A stretch of 64,000 nt of DNA. Origin: Paenibacillus rubinfantis. GTDB lineage: Bacteria; Bacillota; Bacilli; Paenibacillales; Paenibacillaceae. Numbering within the stretch: position 1 is the stretch's first letter; every line of letters starts with the position of its first letter. A program made the translations under genes and the position numbers. The notes under the pieces were generated by a model. That model did no database searches, was not told where the DNA came from, and saw nothing but the letters and a program-made list of their open reading frames with translations. Of this stretch, positions 17,323 through 26,092 are shown piece after piece. The stretch lies in NCBI RefSeq assembly GCF_001486505.1, contig NZ_LN909066.1:137795-201794 (forward strand), given 5' to 3'.

Positions 17323-17859
17323 TTGCTTGTTCATTTGCTTCAATAACTGACCGAAAACCGCCTTCATCTCATCGCGATATTGGCTGTCCTTCTGCGCGCT
17401 TGATGAATAGACCAAAGCGGTGTTGCCCTTAGCCGAGATCACGGCAGCTTGGCTCGAGACCGAGTGGGCAGCCATCCCCGGTTTTCCATCCCCAGTTCCG
17501 TAGATTTCGGAAATTTCGCGGATTCGCTCCTGCTCGCTGGGAAACACGTGTACGATAATAAAATGTCGCGCGTCCCCGTTAATAAAATAACTGTAGCTAA
17601 TATTCCCGTCTAAGCCCTCGGCATAAGTTTCATGAGTCAGTCGGATCCCGCGCTGCGCGCATTCCGCTTTCAGCGCTTGCAGCATGGCCGTGTTCAGCGT
17701 GGTCCCGCTCGTCAATTGACGCTCGTTGCCTTGCCGATAGCTTTGCATGTTATATTTACTCATCTCTTCCTTAGCTACCCGCTGCAAGTTGCCGCACCCT
17801 GTGGTCAACGACAGCGCCAGGGCCATTCCCAATCCAACCTTCCACCCTCTCATTGGCAT
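17320..17859 (-). CDS. Putative lipoprotein of unknown function
   Basis: A 179-residue protein with a lipoprotein signal peptide and lipobox (LALSLTTGC, cysteine at about residue 22). The mature part is soluble and mixed alpha/beta (SYSYFINGDARHFIIVHVFPSEQERIREI). It matches no family I know. The start is ATG 17859 behind AAAGGATGG, with ATG 17853 as an alternative. Confidence 0.72.
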   Translation of the reverse strand: MPMRGWKVGLGMALALSLTTGCGNLQRVAKEEMSKYNMQSYRQGNERQLTSGTTLNTAMLQALKAECAQRGIRLTHETYAEGLDGNISYSYFINGDARHFIIVHVFPSEQERIREISEIYGTGDGKPGMAAHSVSSQAAVISAKGNTALVYSSSAQKDSQYRDEMKAVFGQLLKQMNKQ

Positions 17860-17943
17860 CCCATCCTTTATCCTAAGGTTGTAAACCAGCTTCGGCCGAT
17901 GGTGTTAGGTTGGCTCAACATTCCCCAATTTATACCATATGGA

Positions 17944-18942
17944 TTAGTTGATTAAAGAAATGATCTGGCGTCCAACGGCTTTGCTGGACAGGACAGTGTT
18001 CAACGCCTCCGGCAGCCGCTCCAGCGGATACTCGGTTACCCCTGCATTCAACACGCGCTCCGGCTTCCAATCGCCGGCCAGAAGCTGCCATAGCTCGCTG
18101 CGCAGCGGCTCGGGACAAAAGACCGAGTCGATCCCCAGCAAATTCACCCCGCGCAAAATAAACGGATATACGGAGGTTTCGATCCCGCCGCCGCCGGTTA
18201 ACCCGGACAAGGCAACGGAACCGCCATAACGTACGGATTTGAGCAAATCGGCGGTCATGGCTCCCCCGACGGGATCCACAATCGCCTCCCACCGCTCTTT
18301 GCCAAGGACACCTTTGGCGCCCGATGCCGCTTCCTCGCGGGAGAGAACCTCAGTGGCGCCAAAAGCCGTTAGCTTCTCCCGCGCCTCCGGCTTCCCGGTA
18401 ACGGCAGTCACGGCGAATCCTAGCCGGCTGAGGATCGCCACGGCCATGCTGCCCACACCTCCGGTAGCGCCAAGGACTAGGACGGAGCCTTGTCCTGGCG
18501 TCAATCCGTTGTCCAGCAAGCGCCGCACCGACAGCGCGGCCGTAAACCCGGCTGTCCCGATCGCCATCGCTTCTCGTAACGTAAGGCCCTCCGGCAGCGC
18601 CACCAGCCAGTCACCTGGCACGCGGGCAACCTCGGCGAACCCGCCCTCATGCGAGACGCCTAGCCCATACCCGGTGCATAGCACCCGATCCCCGGGCTTC
18701 AGACGCGCATCCCGGGAAGCCATCACCTCTCCGGCTAAATCGATGCCGGGGATAAACGGATAGGTTTTTACGATTTTCCCTTCCGGCAGGCTTGCTAATC
18801 CATCTTTATAATTCACGCTGGAATAATGGACCCTTACGGTGACATCGGCATCGGGAAGCTTCGAGACGTCCAATTGCTCGACGCCCGACCGGAACCCGGA
18901 CTCATCCTGGTGTACGCGAAATGCGCGAAACTGCTGTTCCAT
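17944..18942 (-). CDS. YhdH/YhfP-family NADPH-dependent quinone or acryloyl-CoA reductase
   Basis: A 332-residue zinc-independent medium-chain dehydrogenase: GroES-like N-terminal half (VRVHYSSVNYKDGLASLPEGKIVKTYPFIPGIDLAGEV), then a Rossmann segment (VLVLGATGGVGSMAVAILSRLGFAVTAVTG). The zinc ligands of alcohol dehydrogenases are absent, as usual in YhdH/AcuI proteins, which reduce acryloyl-CoA or quinones. The ATG 18942 lies behind AGGAGGAG. It is downstream of the PFOR genes but separated from them by a terminator. Confidence 0.87.
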   Translation of the reverse strand: MEQQFRAFRVHQDESGFRSGVEQLDVSKLPDADVTVRVHYSSVNYKDGLASLPEGKIVKTYPFIPGIDLAGEVMASRDARLKPGDRVLCTGYGLGVSHEGGFAEVARVPGDWLVALPEGLTLREAMAIGTAGFTAALSVRRLLDNGLTPGQGSVLVLGATGGVGSMAVAILSRLGFAVTAVTGKPEAREKLTAFGATEVLSREEAASGAKGVLGKERWEAIVDPVGGAMTADLLKSVRYGGSVALSGLTGGGGIETSVYPFILRGVNLLGIDSVFCPEPLRSELWQLLAGDWKPERVLNAGVTEYPLERLPEALNTVLSSKAVGRQIISLIN

Positions 18943-18968
18943 CCTGCAACTCCTCCTCCTACTTTAAC

Positions 18969-18992
18969 GAAAAAAGCGGCCATACGCCGCTT
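18969..18992 (-). terminator. Terminator after the PFOR genes
   Basis: Minus-strand stem AAGCGGC / GCCGCTT followed by TTTTTTC, about 86 bp after the alpha-beta subunit stop. Confidence 0.75.
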
Positions 18993-19077
18993 CTTTCGGT
19001 TATTCAAAATGCCTTAAATCAAGGTTCAATGTTTTAAATCAAGGCTCAAAAAGTCGGCTTTTCAGCACAACACTACC

Positions 19078-21390
19078 TTACAAGTACGGATTTTCATGTT
19101 TGGCTTGGAGGACTTTCCAGCGCCGCTCCACTTCTTGCTCGAACTCCGCCAAAGCTTCGGCGTTTTCCGGCTTCGTCAAATGGCGGGTTTTGCCCATCGT
19201 TTTCAGCCAATCCGTCAGCGGGATGCGGTTGCCTTTCTCTTCCGGATTGTAAGTGATGGTCGTTTGCCCGTGCTCTACCTCATACAATGGGAAGAAGCAG
19301 GAATTGACCGCGGCATCGATAATGTTGGTGCCCTGGTCATCCGGCGAAATCCAGTTGAGCGGACAAGCTATCAATATTTTACCATATACCAGCCCTTCGT
19401 TTTGCGCATACCATTGAGCTTTGGCCGCTTTTTTCACCAAATCCTGCGGATAAGCTTCGCTGCCGGTAAAGACGTAAGGGATATTCGTTGCGGCCATGAT
19501 TTGCGGCGTGTCTTTATGCTGAAACGCTTTGCCCTGCTGCACTTTGCCGATGTTCGAAGTGGACGTGCGGTGCCCCAACGGAGTCGAATACGACAGCTGG
19601 GCCCCGGTGTTCATATATCCTTCGTTATCATACTCGATGATGATCATTTTATGACCGCGCAGCGCCGCACCGATCGCCGGCCCCATGCCGATGTCCATAC
19701 CGCCGTCGCCGGTTACCATCACGAACGTAAAGTCGTCCTGGAGTCCAAGCTCATCGAGCTCACCGCGGCGTTTACGTTCCCAGAACATTTCCACGACGCC
19801 GGACAAAGTGGCCGCCCCGTTCTGGAACAGATTATGGATGTAGGTCGCTTTGTGGGACGAATAGGGATACCCGGTCGTCACGACCATCGCGCATCCCGTA
19901 TGGAACAGGGCCACAATATCGCCTTCGATTCCCTTAAAGAACAGTTCCAGTCCGGAGAAAATCCCACAGCCCGGGCAAGCGCCGTGCCCCGGCGCAATTC
20001 GTTTCGGCTTCTTCGTTAAAGCGCGAAGCGGCGGAATACGCACGCCCAGCTTGCCGGTTTCTTCATTTTTGGTAACCGTGATCAAGCCGGTCTTCAGGTC
20101 TTCGAATTTGAGTGGATTCATCACCCGTTTTGGCGATTTCTCCGGATCCCCCGGCGTATGGCCATAGTAATCAAACGGAATTTCTACCCGGCCCGCCTTC
20201 GCCGCGTCAATCGCCAATTGGAACAAATGATGCCCATCCTCGGCATAAAACTCCTTGCCGCCGAGGCCATAAATCCGGCTGATCACCTGCGTGGTATGAT
20301 TGCCGTGCGTAAACAGCGCAGCCTTAATCTCGTTCACCATGTTGCCGCCATAAGCGCCATAAGAATCGCCGCGGTCGCCAACCGTGATCGCCTTCACGTG
20401 CTTCAGCGCTTCGGCGATTTGCTTCTGCGGGAAAGGACGGATCATGTTGGGCGCGATTGAGCCGGCTTTGATACCTTGACGGCGCAAATCGTCCACCACG
20501 TCCTTAATGATTTCGGAGGCCGAGTTCATTAGGAAGACCGCCACCTCGGCGTCCTCCATCCGATAGAGGTCGAGCATAGGATAATCCCGTCCGGTCAACT
20601 CCGCGTATTCGCCGGCAATCCGTTCAAAGACGCGTTCCGCATTGTACATCGCAACGGACTGCTGATAGCAGTTGTTAATGTAGTCGGGTTCGTTCATATA
20701 AGGACCGACAGTGATCGGATTGTTGCGGTCAAGCGTATGCGGGAAATTGCCCGGAGGCCGTTCGCCTACAAATTTCAGAACATCTTCCTGGTTGGCGAAG
20801 GTGTGCACGCGGCGTTTTTGGTGGGACGTAAAATATCCGTCAGATGCCACCAGTACCGGGAGTCGAACTTCCGGGTCCTCGGCCAACTTTATCGCCATCA
20901 GGTTCATATCGTAAACGGCTTGCGGATCACGGCACATCAGAATCGGCCAGCCGGTGTTCAGCGCAAAATACAAGTCCGAATGGTCGCCGTGAATGTCCAG
21001 CGGCCCGGAAATGGAGCGGCAAACCAGGTTCATGACCATCGGGAAACGCGTGCCGGATTGGACCGGCATCTGCTCCAGCATGTACAAATACCCTTGAGCG
21101 CTGGTCGCGTTAAACACCCGACCGCCGGCGGTGGAAGCGCCATAGCAGATCCCCGCCGAGCTGTGCTCGCCGTCCGACGGAATCAGCTTGATGTCATGTT
21201 GTCCGTTCGCTTTCATTAAATCGAGGAATTGCGCTACCTCAGTAGACGGGGAGATTGGAAAATACCCCATAATATGATAATTGATCTGGCTGGCCGCATA
21301 GGCTGCCATTTCATTCCCTGACTCATAAACGACGCGCTGCTCAACCGTGCCGGAGCGGCGTTCTTTTTCCAAATCGATCGCCATTGTCAA
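19078..21390 (-). CDS. 2-oxoacid (pyruvate):ferredoxin oxidoreductase, fused alpha-beta subunit
   Basis: A 770-residue fusion. Residues 20-430 are the alpha (PorA-like) part (GNEMAAYAASQINYHIMGYFPISPSTE; FNATSAQGYLYMLEQ; MIRPFP). Residues 470-740 are the beta (PorB-like) part with the cluster-binding GHGACPGCGIFSG and the thiamine diphosphate motif GDGGMDIGMGPAIGAALRGHKMIIIEYDNEGYMNTG. Together with the preceding gamma-delta gene it forms a complete oxidoreductase converting pyruvate or a related 2-oxoacid to acyl-CoA and reduced ferredoxin. The start is TTG 21390 or ATG 21384 behind AAAGGTGG. It is 21 bp from the upstream gene. Confidence 0.88.
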   Translation of the reverse strand: MTMAIDLEKERRSGTVEQRVVYESGNEMAAYAASQINYHIMGYFPISPSTEVAQFLDLMKANGQHDIKLIPSDGEHSSAGICYGASTAGGRVFNATSAQGYLYMLEQMPVQSGTRFPMVMNLVCRSISGPLDIHGDHSDLYFALNTGWPILMCRDPQAVYDMNLMAIKLAEDPEVRLPVLVASDGYFTSHQKRRVHTFANQEDVLKFVGERPPGNFPHTLDRNNPITVGPYMNEPDYINNCYQQSVAMYNAERVFERIAGEYAELTGRDYPMLDLYRMEDAEVAVFLMNSASEIIKDVVDDLRRQGIKAGSIAPNMIRPFPQKQIAEALKHVKAITVGDRGDSYGAYGGNMVNEIKAALFTHGNHTTQVISRIYGLGGKEFYAEDGHHLFQLAIDAAKAGRVEIPFDYYGHTPGDPEKSPKRVMNPLKFEDLKTGLITVTKNEETGKLGVRIPPLRALTKKPKRIAPGHGACPGCGIFSGLELFFKGIEGDIVALFHTGCAMVVTTGYPYSSHKATYIHNLFQNGAATLSGVVEMFWERKRRGELDELGLQDDFTFVMVTGDGGMDIGMGPAIGAALRGHKMIIIEYDNEGYMNTGAQLSYSTPLGHRTSTSNIGKVQQGKAFQHKDTPQIMAATNIPYVFTGSEAYPQDLVKKAAKAQWYAQNEGLVYGKILIACPLNWISPDDQGTNIIDAAVNSCFFPLYEVEHGQTTITYNPEEKGNRIPLTDWLKTMGKTRHLTKPENAEALAEFEQEVERRWKVLQAKHENPYL

Positions 21391-21411
21391 AATACCACCT
21401 TTCCCGCTTTA

Positions 21412-22419
21412 TTAGCGTATCGCCAAATCGAACAGATGCGGTACGCGATGCGCTTCCGCATACCCTTCTTCCTCCCGCTCCCCGGACAAAGCGTCGGTCG
21501 GGCAAGCGTGGATACATTTCAAACACCCTTTGCAGTATTGATAATCAATGCCGGTGAGGAACATTTGCGGACGCCCTTTCTTATCGAGGCGTTCCTCCCA
21601 GACGAAGCAATTATCTGGACAAACGTTGTCGCATTGGGCGCAGTGAATACATGTCTCTTCCTTGAAATGCGGCATCATCCCGGAACGGGAAATGCTCAGA
21701 TCCTTCAGGATGCTATTCCCCGGATTGATGACGATCCCGCCGATCGGCTGGGTTTCATATCCAAGGACCGGCGTATCCGCCCGAACGAATGCCGGCATGC
21801 TGATGCCTTCCGGCAAAGCAAACGTCTCAAATACAACTTCATTGTAACCCCGCTCGAACGTTGCCAAGGCCGGGGCTACGGTTTGCGGATATTTCTTCTC
21901 CAACGATTTGCGGATAACGTCCTTCATCGTTTCCGGATCAAGGAACGGGCACAGCCGGAACATCGCGCCAAGCATCGCCATATTTACCCGGTTTTTCTCC
22001 TCGAGCGCAATGCCGGTGGCATCGATCACCGCGATCGTACCGCCGATCAGCTTCATCTTCTCCTTCAATTCCTGTGGAGTTTTGCGCGAATTGACCAACA
22101 CGGTGCTATCCTCGTAAATACCGCTGATCACGTTCACTGTCTTCGCCAGCGCCTCCTGGAAAATCCCCACAATATGCGGTCGTTCCACCGGTGACGTATC
22201 GCGGATCGGCGTATTTAGATCGCAGAAGCGGATATGAGCCTTAACCGGCGATCCCTTTTTCTCAGAGCCATAAGAAGAAAAGCTGACCCCATTCAGTCCG
22301 GCTCCTTCAACCCCGGCTTCGGCCAGCATTTTCCCTGCCAGGTTCGCACCCAGCCCCCCAATGGATTCCAAACGGATTTCAAAAAATCCCAGCTCGTTTA
22401 ATTTCGGTAATTGTACCAC
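21412..22419 (-). CDS. 2-oxoacid:ferredoxin oxidoreductase, fused gamma-delta subunit
   Basis: A 335-residue fusion of a gamma (PorG) domain (FFEIRLESIGGLGANLAGKMLAEAGV..., residues 10-200) to a delta ferredoxin domain. The latter has two [4Fe-4S] motifs: CIHCAQCDNVCPDNC and CKGCLKCIHACP. It provides the electron exit path for the alpha-beta subunit encoded 21 bp downstream. I place the start at GTG 22419 (VVQLPKLNELGFF), with AAGGGAG eight bases upstream. The longer frame to 22482 lacks a ribosome binding site and runs into the promoter. Confidence 0.86.
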   Translation of the reverse strand: MVQLPKLNELGFFEIRLESIGGLGANLAGKMLAEAGVEGAGLNGVSFSSYGSEKKGSPVKAHIRFCDLNTPIRDTSPVERPHIVGIFQEALAKTVNVISGIYEDSTVLVNSRKTPQELKEKMKLIGGTIAVIDATGIALEEKNRVNMAMLGAMFRLCPFLDPETMKDVIRKSLEKKYPQTVAPALATFERGYNEVVFETFALPEGISMPAFVRADTPVLGYETQPIGGIVINPGNSILKDLSISRSGMMPHFKEETCIHCAQCDNVCPDNCFVWEERLDKKGRPQMFLTGIDYQYCKGCLKCIHACPTDALSGEREEEGYAEAHRVPHLFDLAIR

Positions 22420-22514
22420 GCGCTTGACTCCCTTCTTCGCAAATGCGAGTTCATCACGACGTAAACAAGTGCAAAACATCACACAAAAACATATCTTTCT
22501 TAATTTTAAAATTT

Positions 22515-22544
22515 ATCATAGATACGATGTGACTTATGTAACAA
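22515..22544 (-). promoter_or_regulatory. PFOR promoter overlapped by a Rex/Fnr-like palindrome
   Basis: On the minus strand: -35 TTGTTA (22539-22544), an 18-bp spacer, and -10 TATGAT (22515-22520). The -35 and most of the spacer form the dyad TTGTTACATAAGTCACAT (22527-22544). Its half-sites TGTTA and TCACA match the TGTGA-N6-TCACA family used by Rex and Fnr except at one position. Such overlap would allow repression by a redox sensor. This is a motif match only; which regulator binds is unknown. Confidence 0.55.
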
Positions 22545-22639
22545 ATGTCATATAGACATTCTTGGTTAGGCAAATACACCCCCTCACCACAGAATGAATA
22601 GGATAACGGTATAACTGATCTCCCAGGAGGACCCCAAGA

Positions 22640-23542
22640 ATGATTCCTAAATACCCATACTACAGCTCAAAAACGGTATGTGAGGAGCAGCCGGTCACCT
22701 TCCCGCCGCAGCATCAACCGAGACAACCCGGCTTAGAGACCTTGATGGACCCGCCCCCGATTTCGGAAAATCCCGCTTACATCGGCAGCGGCAAGCTTAA
22801 GGACAAGGTCGCGATCCTGACCGGCGGCGACAGCGGTATCGGACGGGCCACCGCCATCGCCTTCGCCAAAGAAGGTGCGGATTTGGCTATCGTGTACCTG
22901 TACGAACACGAGGATGCTCAAGCCACCAAGCGACGGGTGGAGGAGTTGGGCCGACGTTGCCTGCTGATCCCCGGCGATCTGCGTCAAGAGGTTTTCTGCC
23001 AATCGGTTATCCATCATACCTACCATCATTTCGGCAAAATCGATATCTTGGTACTCAATCAGGCAGTTCAATATCCTCAGGTGCACGGGATCGAAGCGAT
23101 TTCTGCCGAACAGCTGCACCAAACCTACGCCACCAATATCTTCCCTCATTTCTACATGACCCGAGCCGCGCTTCCCTTTTTACGGCCCGGCAGTACGATC
23201 ATCAGCACCACTTCGATCACCGCTTACGCCGGTGCCCCCCTGCTGATCGATTATTCCTCCACCAAGGGGGCGGTCGTCTCCTTCACCCGATCTCTGGCGC
23301 TTTCCCTTGTCGACCGAGGTATTCGCGTCAATGCCGTGGCCCCCGGACCGATCTGGACTCCGTTGATCCCCTCCAGCTATTCGGCGGAATACGTCTCTAC
23401 GTTTGGCCTGGAAACGCCGATGAAGCGGGCGGGACAGCCGTTTGAACTGGCACCGGTTTACGTGTTCTTGGCCTCAGACGATTCCAGCTTCGTCACCGGG
23501 CAAACGATTCATGTGAATGGCGGGGCGATGGTTACAAGCTAG
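22640..23542 (+). CDS. SDR-family oxidoreductase, YhdF/general-stress type
   Basis: 300 residues. The roughly 50-residue N-terminal arm typical of YhdF/YdaD proteins (MIPKYPYYSSKTVCEEQPV..., QPGLETLMDPPPISENP) precedes a Rossmann domain with cofactor motif TGGDSGIGRA. The catalytic Ser is in STTSITAY, and the Tyr and Lys are in YSSTKGAVVSF. It ends in the usual VTGQTIHVNGGAMVTS. It probably acts as an NAD(P)-dependent alcohol or sugar dehydrogenase in stress or sporulation. ATG 22640 lies behind CAGGAGG. It is divergent from the PFOR genes, sharing a 220-bp intergenic region. Confidence 0.86.
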   Translation: MIPKYPYYSSKTVCEEQPVTFPPQHQPRQPGLETLMDPPPISENPAYIGSGKLKDKVAILTGGDSGIGRATAIAFAKEGADLAIVYLYEHEDAQATKRRVEELGRRCLLIPGDLRQEVFCQSVIHHTYHHFGKIDILVLNQAVQYPQVHGIEAISAEQLHQTYATNIFPHFYMTRAALPFLRPGSTIISTTSITAYAGAPLLIDYSSTKGAVVSFTRSLALSLVDRGIRVNAVAPGPIWTPLIPSSYSAEYVSTFGLETPMKRAGQPFELAPVYVFLASDDSSFVTGQTIHVNGGAMVTS

Positions 23543-23555
23543 CTCAACCGGCACC

Positions 23556-23592
23556 AAAAAAGCACTCTTTCCGGACGGAAAGAGTGCTTTCG
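23556..23592. terminator. Bidirectional terminator after the SDR gene and the MFS pump
   Basis: The perfect 15-bp stem AAAGCACTCTTTCCG / CGGAAAGAGTGCTTT lies between convergent genes. Confidence 0.85.
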
Positions 23593-23606
23593 TATGGAGT
23601 TTGAAC

Positions 23607-25103
23607 TTAATGACCTGCCATCAAGCTGGGATCGGCTTGCGCCCCTTCGGCGGATGGATCTTTGGCCGAATCGGGTTGTCTTTTGGGTTTGGACAACATT
23701 AACGTCAGTAGGAAGCCAACCCCCGCAATACATGCCGCCAGGAAATAAGTATCCCCAAATCCGGATGCAGCCGCTTCTAGCGGATTGCCGCCTTGAGCCA
23801 TCTCCGCCATATGGCTGCTGATTTGGGAGGTCAGATAACCGGTTAAGCCGGCTACGGCGAAGGAAACGATAACCTGCTGCGCCGCCGTCATCAACGGTGT
23901 CACCCGGGCCACCAAGTGGCGCGGCGCAGAGTTCAGGATATGCGTGTTCAGCGGCATCATCGTCAGCCCCATCCCGCCGCCGAGCAAACCAAGCGGCACC
24001 AGCACCATGGCCAGCGGAGTCTCCGCCGTAATTCGCGACAACAAGAACAAAGCCGTGGAGACGACGCCTAGGCCAATAAAGGCTAACGGCCGTGCACCCA
24101 CCCGGTCAAACAAGCGGCCGCTGATCGGCATGAAGAACGCCGACATGAGCGCTTGAGGCAACAAGTAAATCCCGGTTTCCAACGCATTGTAGCCTCGTAC
24201 TTGCTGCAGGTATAACGGAGTCAGAATCATCGAGCCAAACAAAGCTGCCTGGGCGATCCATACCAGGATAATCCCCCGGGTGAAATGTGACGAACGGAAC
24301 ACCCGCAACTCAAGCAGCGGCTGCTTATGTCGGATTTCAACGAGAATGTACAGAAGTAAGGCGACGCCACCTACGCTCAGCCCTGTGATCGTTGTAGCTG
24401 AGGTCCAGCTGGTTCCCCCTTCGCTCACGCCGAAGGTTAACATGGCAAAAGCGATTGGGGCCAGGATCATCCCCAGCTTATCCAACTGCGGTGCCTCCCG
24501 TCGAGTAGACTTCGGCAAGAACCGCAGGCCAATCAGAAACGCTACAATCCCGATTGGCAGATTAATTAGAAAAATCCAGTGCCAGCTGACGTTCTCCACC
24601 AGCCAACCGGACAACACCGGACCTAGGGCAGGCGCCAACAGCATAGGTACACCTAGCGCTCCCATAACCGACCCGCGTTTCTCAGGCGGTGCCAGCTTAA
24701 ACACCATCGCAAACCCGATCGGTGATACCATCCCGCCGCCCAGGCCTTGAATGATGCGAAAGACGATCAACTGCTCTGGCGTTTGCGCTATGGCACACAG
24801 CACCGAACCTATCGTAAACAACGCAATGGTCATTAAGAAAATACGTTTCTCCCCAAATTTATCGGTCATCCATCCGGCTAGCGGAATAACGGCGGATAAG
24901 GCCAGCGTGTATCCCGTGATCGTCCATTGCACGGTCTTTAAATCGGTTGCGAAGAAATCGACCAGCTTAGGCACGGCCACATTCACCACCGTGCTGTCCA
25001 AAATTACCATAATCATCCCAACGATCACGGCCATCAACGGCGCGATAATCGAGCGGATGGAAAATTCTTTGCTTTCGATCGAACTCTCCACAGTATTCGG
25101 CAT
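23607..25103 (-). CDS. DHA2-family multidrug efflux MFS transporter (EmrB/QacA type)
   Basis: A 498-residue protein with about 14 membrane segments. Family motifs are IVGMIMVILDSTVVNVAVPKL in segment 1 (the D-STVVNVA signature), GWMTDKFGEKR in the first cytoplasmic loop, and FRIIQGLGGGMVSPIG. It would pump drugs or other amphiphiles out of the cell using the proton gradient. It begins at ATG 25103, with weak ribosome binding sequence GAGAGGATGCCG. It is divergently arranged with a TetR-family gene, and the TetR-type operator overlaps its promoter. Confidence 0.88.
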   Translation of the reverse strand: MPNTVESSIESKEFSIRSIIAPLMAVIVGMIMVILDSTVVNVAVPKLVDFFATDLKTVQWTITGYTLALSAVIPLAGWMTDKFGEKRIFLMTIALFTIGSVLCAIAQTPEQLIVFRIIQGLGGGMVSPIGFAMVFKLAPPEKRGSVMGALGVPMLLAPALGPVLSGWLVENVSWHWIFLINLPIGIVAFLIGLRFLPKSTRREAPQLDKLGMILAPIAFAMLTFGVSEGGTSWTSATTITGLSVGGVALLLYILVEIRHKQPLLELRVFRSSHFTRGIILVWIAQAALFGSMILTPLYLQQVRGYNALETGIYLLPQALMSAFFMPISGRLFDRVGARPLAFIGLGVVSTALFLLSRITAETPLAMVLVPLGLLGGGMGLTMMPLNTHILNSAPRHLVARVTPLMTAAQQVIVSFAVAGLTGYLTSQISSHMAEMAQGGNPLEAAASGFGDTYFLAACIAGVGFLLTLMLSKPKRQPDSAKDPSAEGAQADPSLMAGH

Positions 25104-25130
25104 CCTCTCACTCAGCTTTCTCTATAATTT

Positions 25131-25153
25131 AAACACTGTTTAAAACAATGTTT
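25131..25153. promoter_or_regulatory. Tandem palindromic operator for the adjacent TetR regulator
   Basis: Two perfect 11-bp palindromes, AAACA-C-TGTTT (25131-25141) and AAACA-A-TGTTT (25143-25153), lie one base apart with centres 12 bp apart. On the minus strand they overlap a candidate promoter TTGTTT-N16-TATAGA for the efflux gene. TetR binding is inferred from position. Confidence 0.6.
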
Positions 25154-25332
25154 AACACAAATTTAAACGGATGCCCCCTTTTTGTCAAGACACTTGTCAT
25201 CGGTTGCTTTTTTAAAATCTGGATCCCCTGCCTTCCACCTCGATACGCGTGATTCTTGACACCTTACGTGAAAGCGTATTATGTTAATTGTTATACTGGA
25301 CAAAAGAGTAGCTGGCATAAAGGAGCGGGAAT

Positions 25333-25938
25333 ATGAGCAATTGCGCCGAAGGGCTGACAACCAAACAGAATATCATCCAGGCTACGTTAGAGCTCATTAA
25401 GACGGAAGGGGCCGATCAGGTCACCTTGCGCAAGATTACAGCTGCCGCGAATGTCAACCTAGCTCTGGTCAATTATTACTTTGGTTCCAAAGACAATTTG
25501 ATCAACGAAGCGCTTAAAATGCTGCTAACTACGCTTCAGGCTAACTTTTCCGTCCTGGACGAGATCTCGCTCCCTCCCAAAGAGCGGTTAAAGACATTTA
25601 TTCTACAATACGTGGATTCGGTGCTGCAATATCCCGGTTTACTGCATGAAGTCTTGGGCAAAGGTCGTATCACCTTTGAATCCCGGCAGGACTTCACCGG
25701 CTTTATGAAAACGACCGGTTTCAGCAAGATCAGCGGTACGCTGGAGGAGATTACAGGAGAGACCGATACGGAAATTCTTTATATCATGATGATGCAGATC
25801 AATGCCGCTGTATTGTTCCCGCTTGTCTTGGCGCGGCAAATCAAGCACTTGGAGAACCGTCCGGGGAAGGAAGCCGTCGAGCGGCAAATCGATATTCTGT
25901 TCGAGCACTATTTCGCGAAATACGAGTCATGTCGTTGA
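25333..25938 (+). CDS. TetR-family transcriptional regulator
   Basis: 201 residues. The N-terminal helix-turn-helix reads TKQNIIQATLELIKTEGADQVTLRKITAAANVNLALVNYYFGSKDNLINEAL, the classic TetR pattern ending in the YYFGSKDNL helix. The C-terminal ligand domain is not specific. It begins at ATG 25333, preceded by AGGAGCGGG. It is divergent from the DHA2 efflux pump, which it most likely represses through the tandem palindromes at 25131-25153. Confidence 0.88.
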   Translation: MSNCAEGLTTKQNIIQATLELIKTEGADQVTLRKITAAANVNLALVNYYFGSKDNLINEALKMLLTTLQANFSVLDEISLPPKERLKTFILQYVDSVLQYPGLLHEVLGKGRITFESRQDFTGFMKTTGFSKISGTLEEITGETDTEILYIMMMQINAAVLFPLVLARQIKHLENRPGKEAVERQIDILFEHYFAKYESCR

Positions 25939-26022
25939 CTTGTCGAATTGGGAACGCAGAGCCCGCCGATTTATAGCGCTTTTTGCGCTTTCCCGAGAAA
26001 TAATTTCATTTCCACGCAAAAT

Positions 26023-26063
26023 AAGATCGCTTTGCCGCCGATTGGCGGGAAGCGATCTTTTTG
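26023..26063. terminator. Bidirectional terminator between tetR and pncB
   Basis: The interrupted stem AAGATCGCTT..CCGCC / GGCGG..AAGCGATCTT is followed by TTTTTG on the plus strand and by an imperfect T tract on the minus strand. Confidence 0.8.
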
Positions 26064-26092
26064 AGTTTTCAGAACGTTGCCCCGAGCAGACG

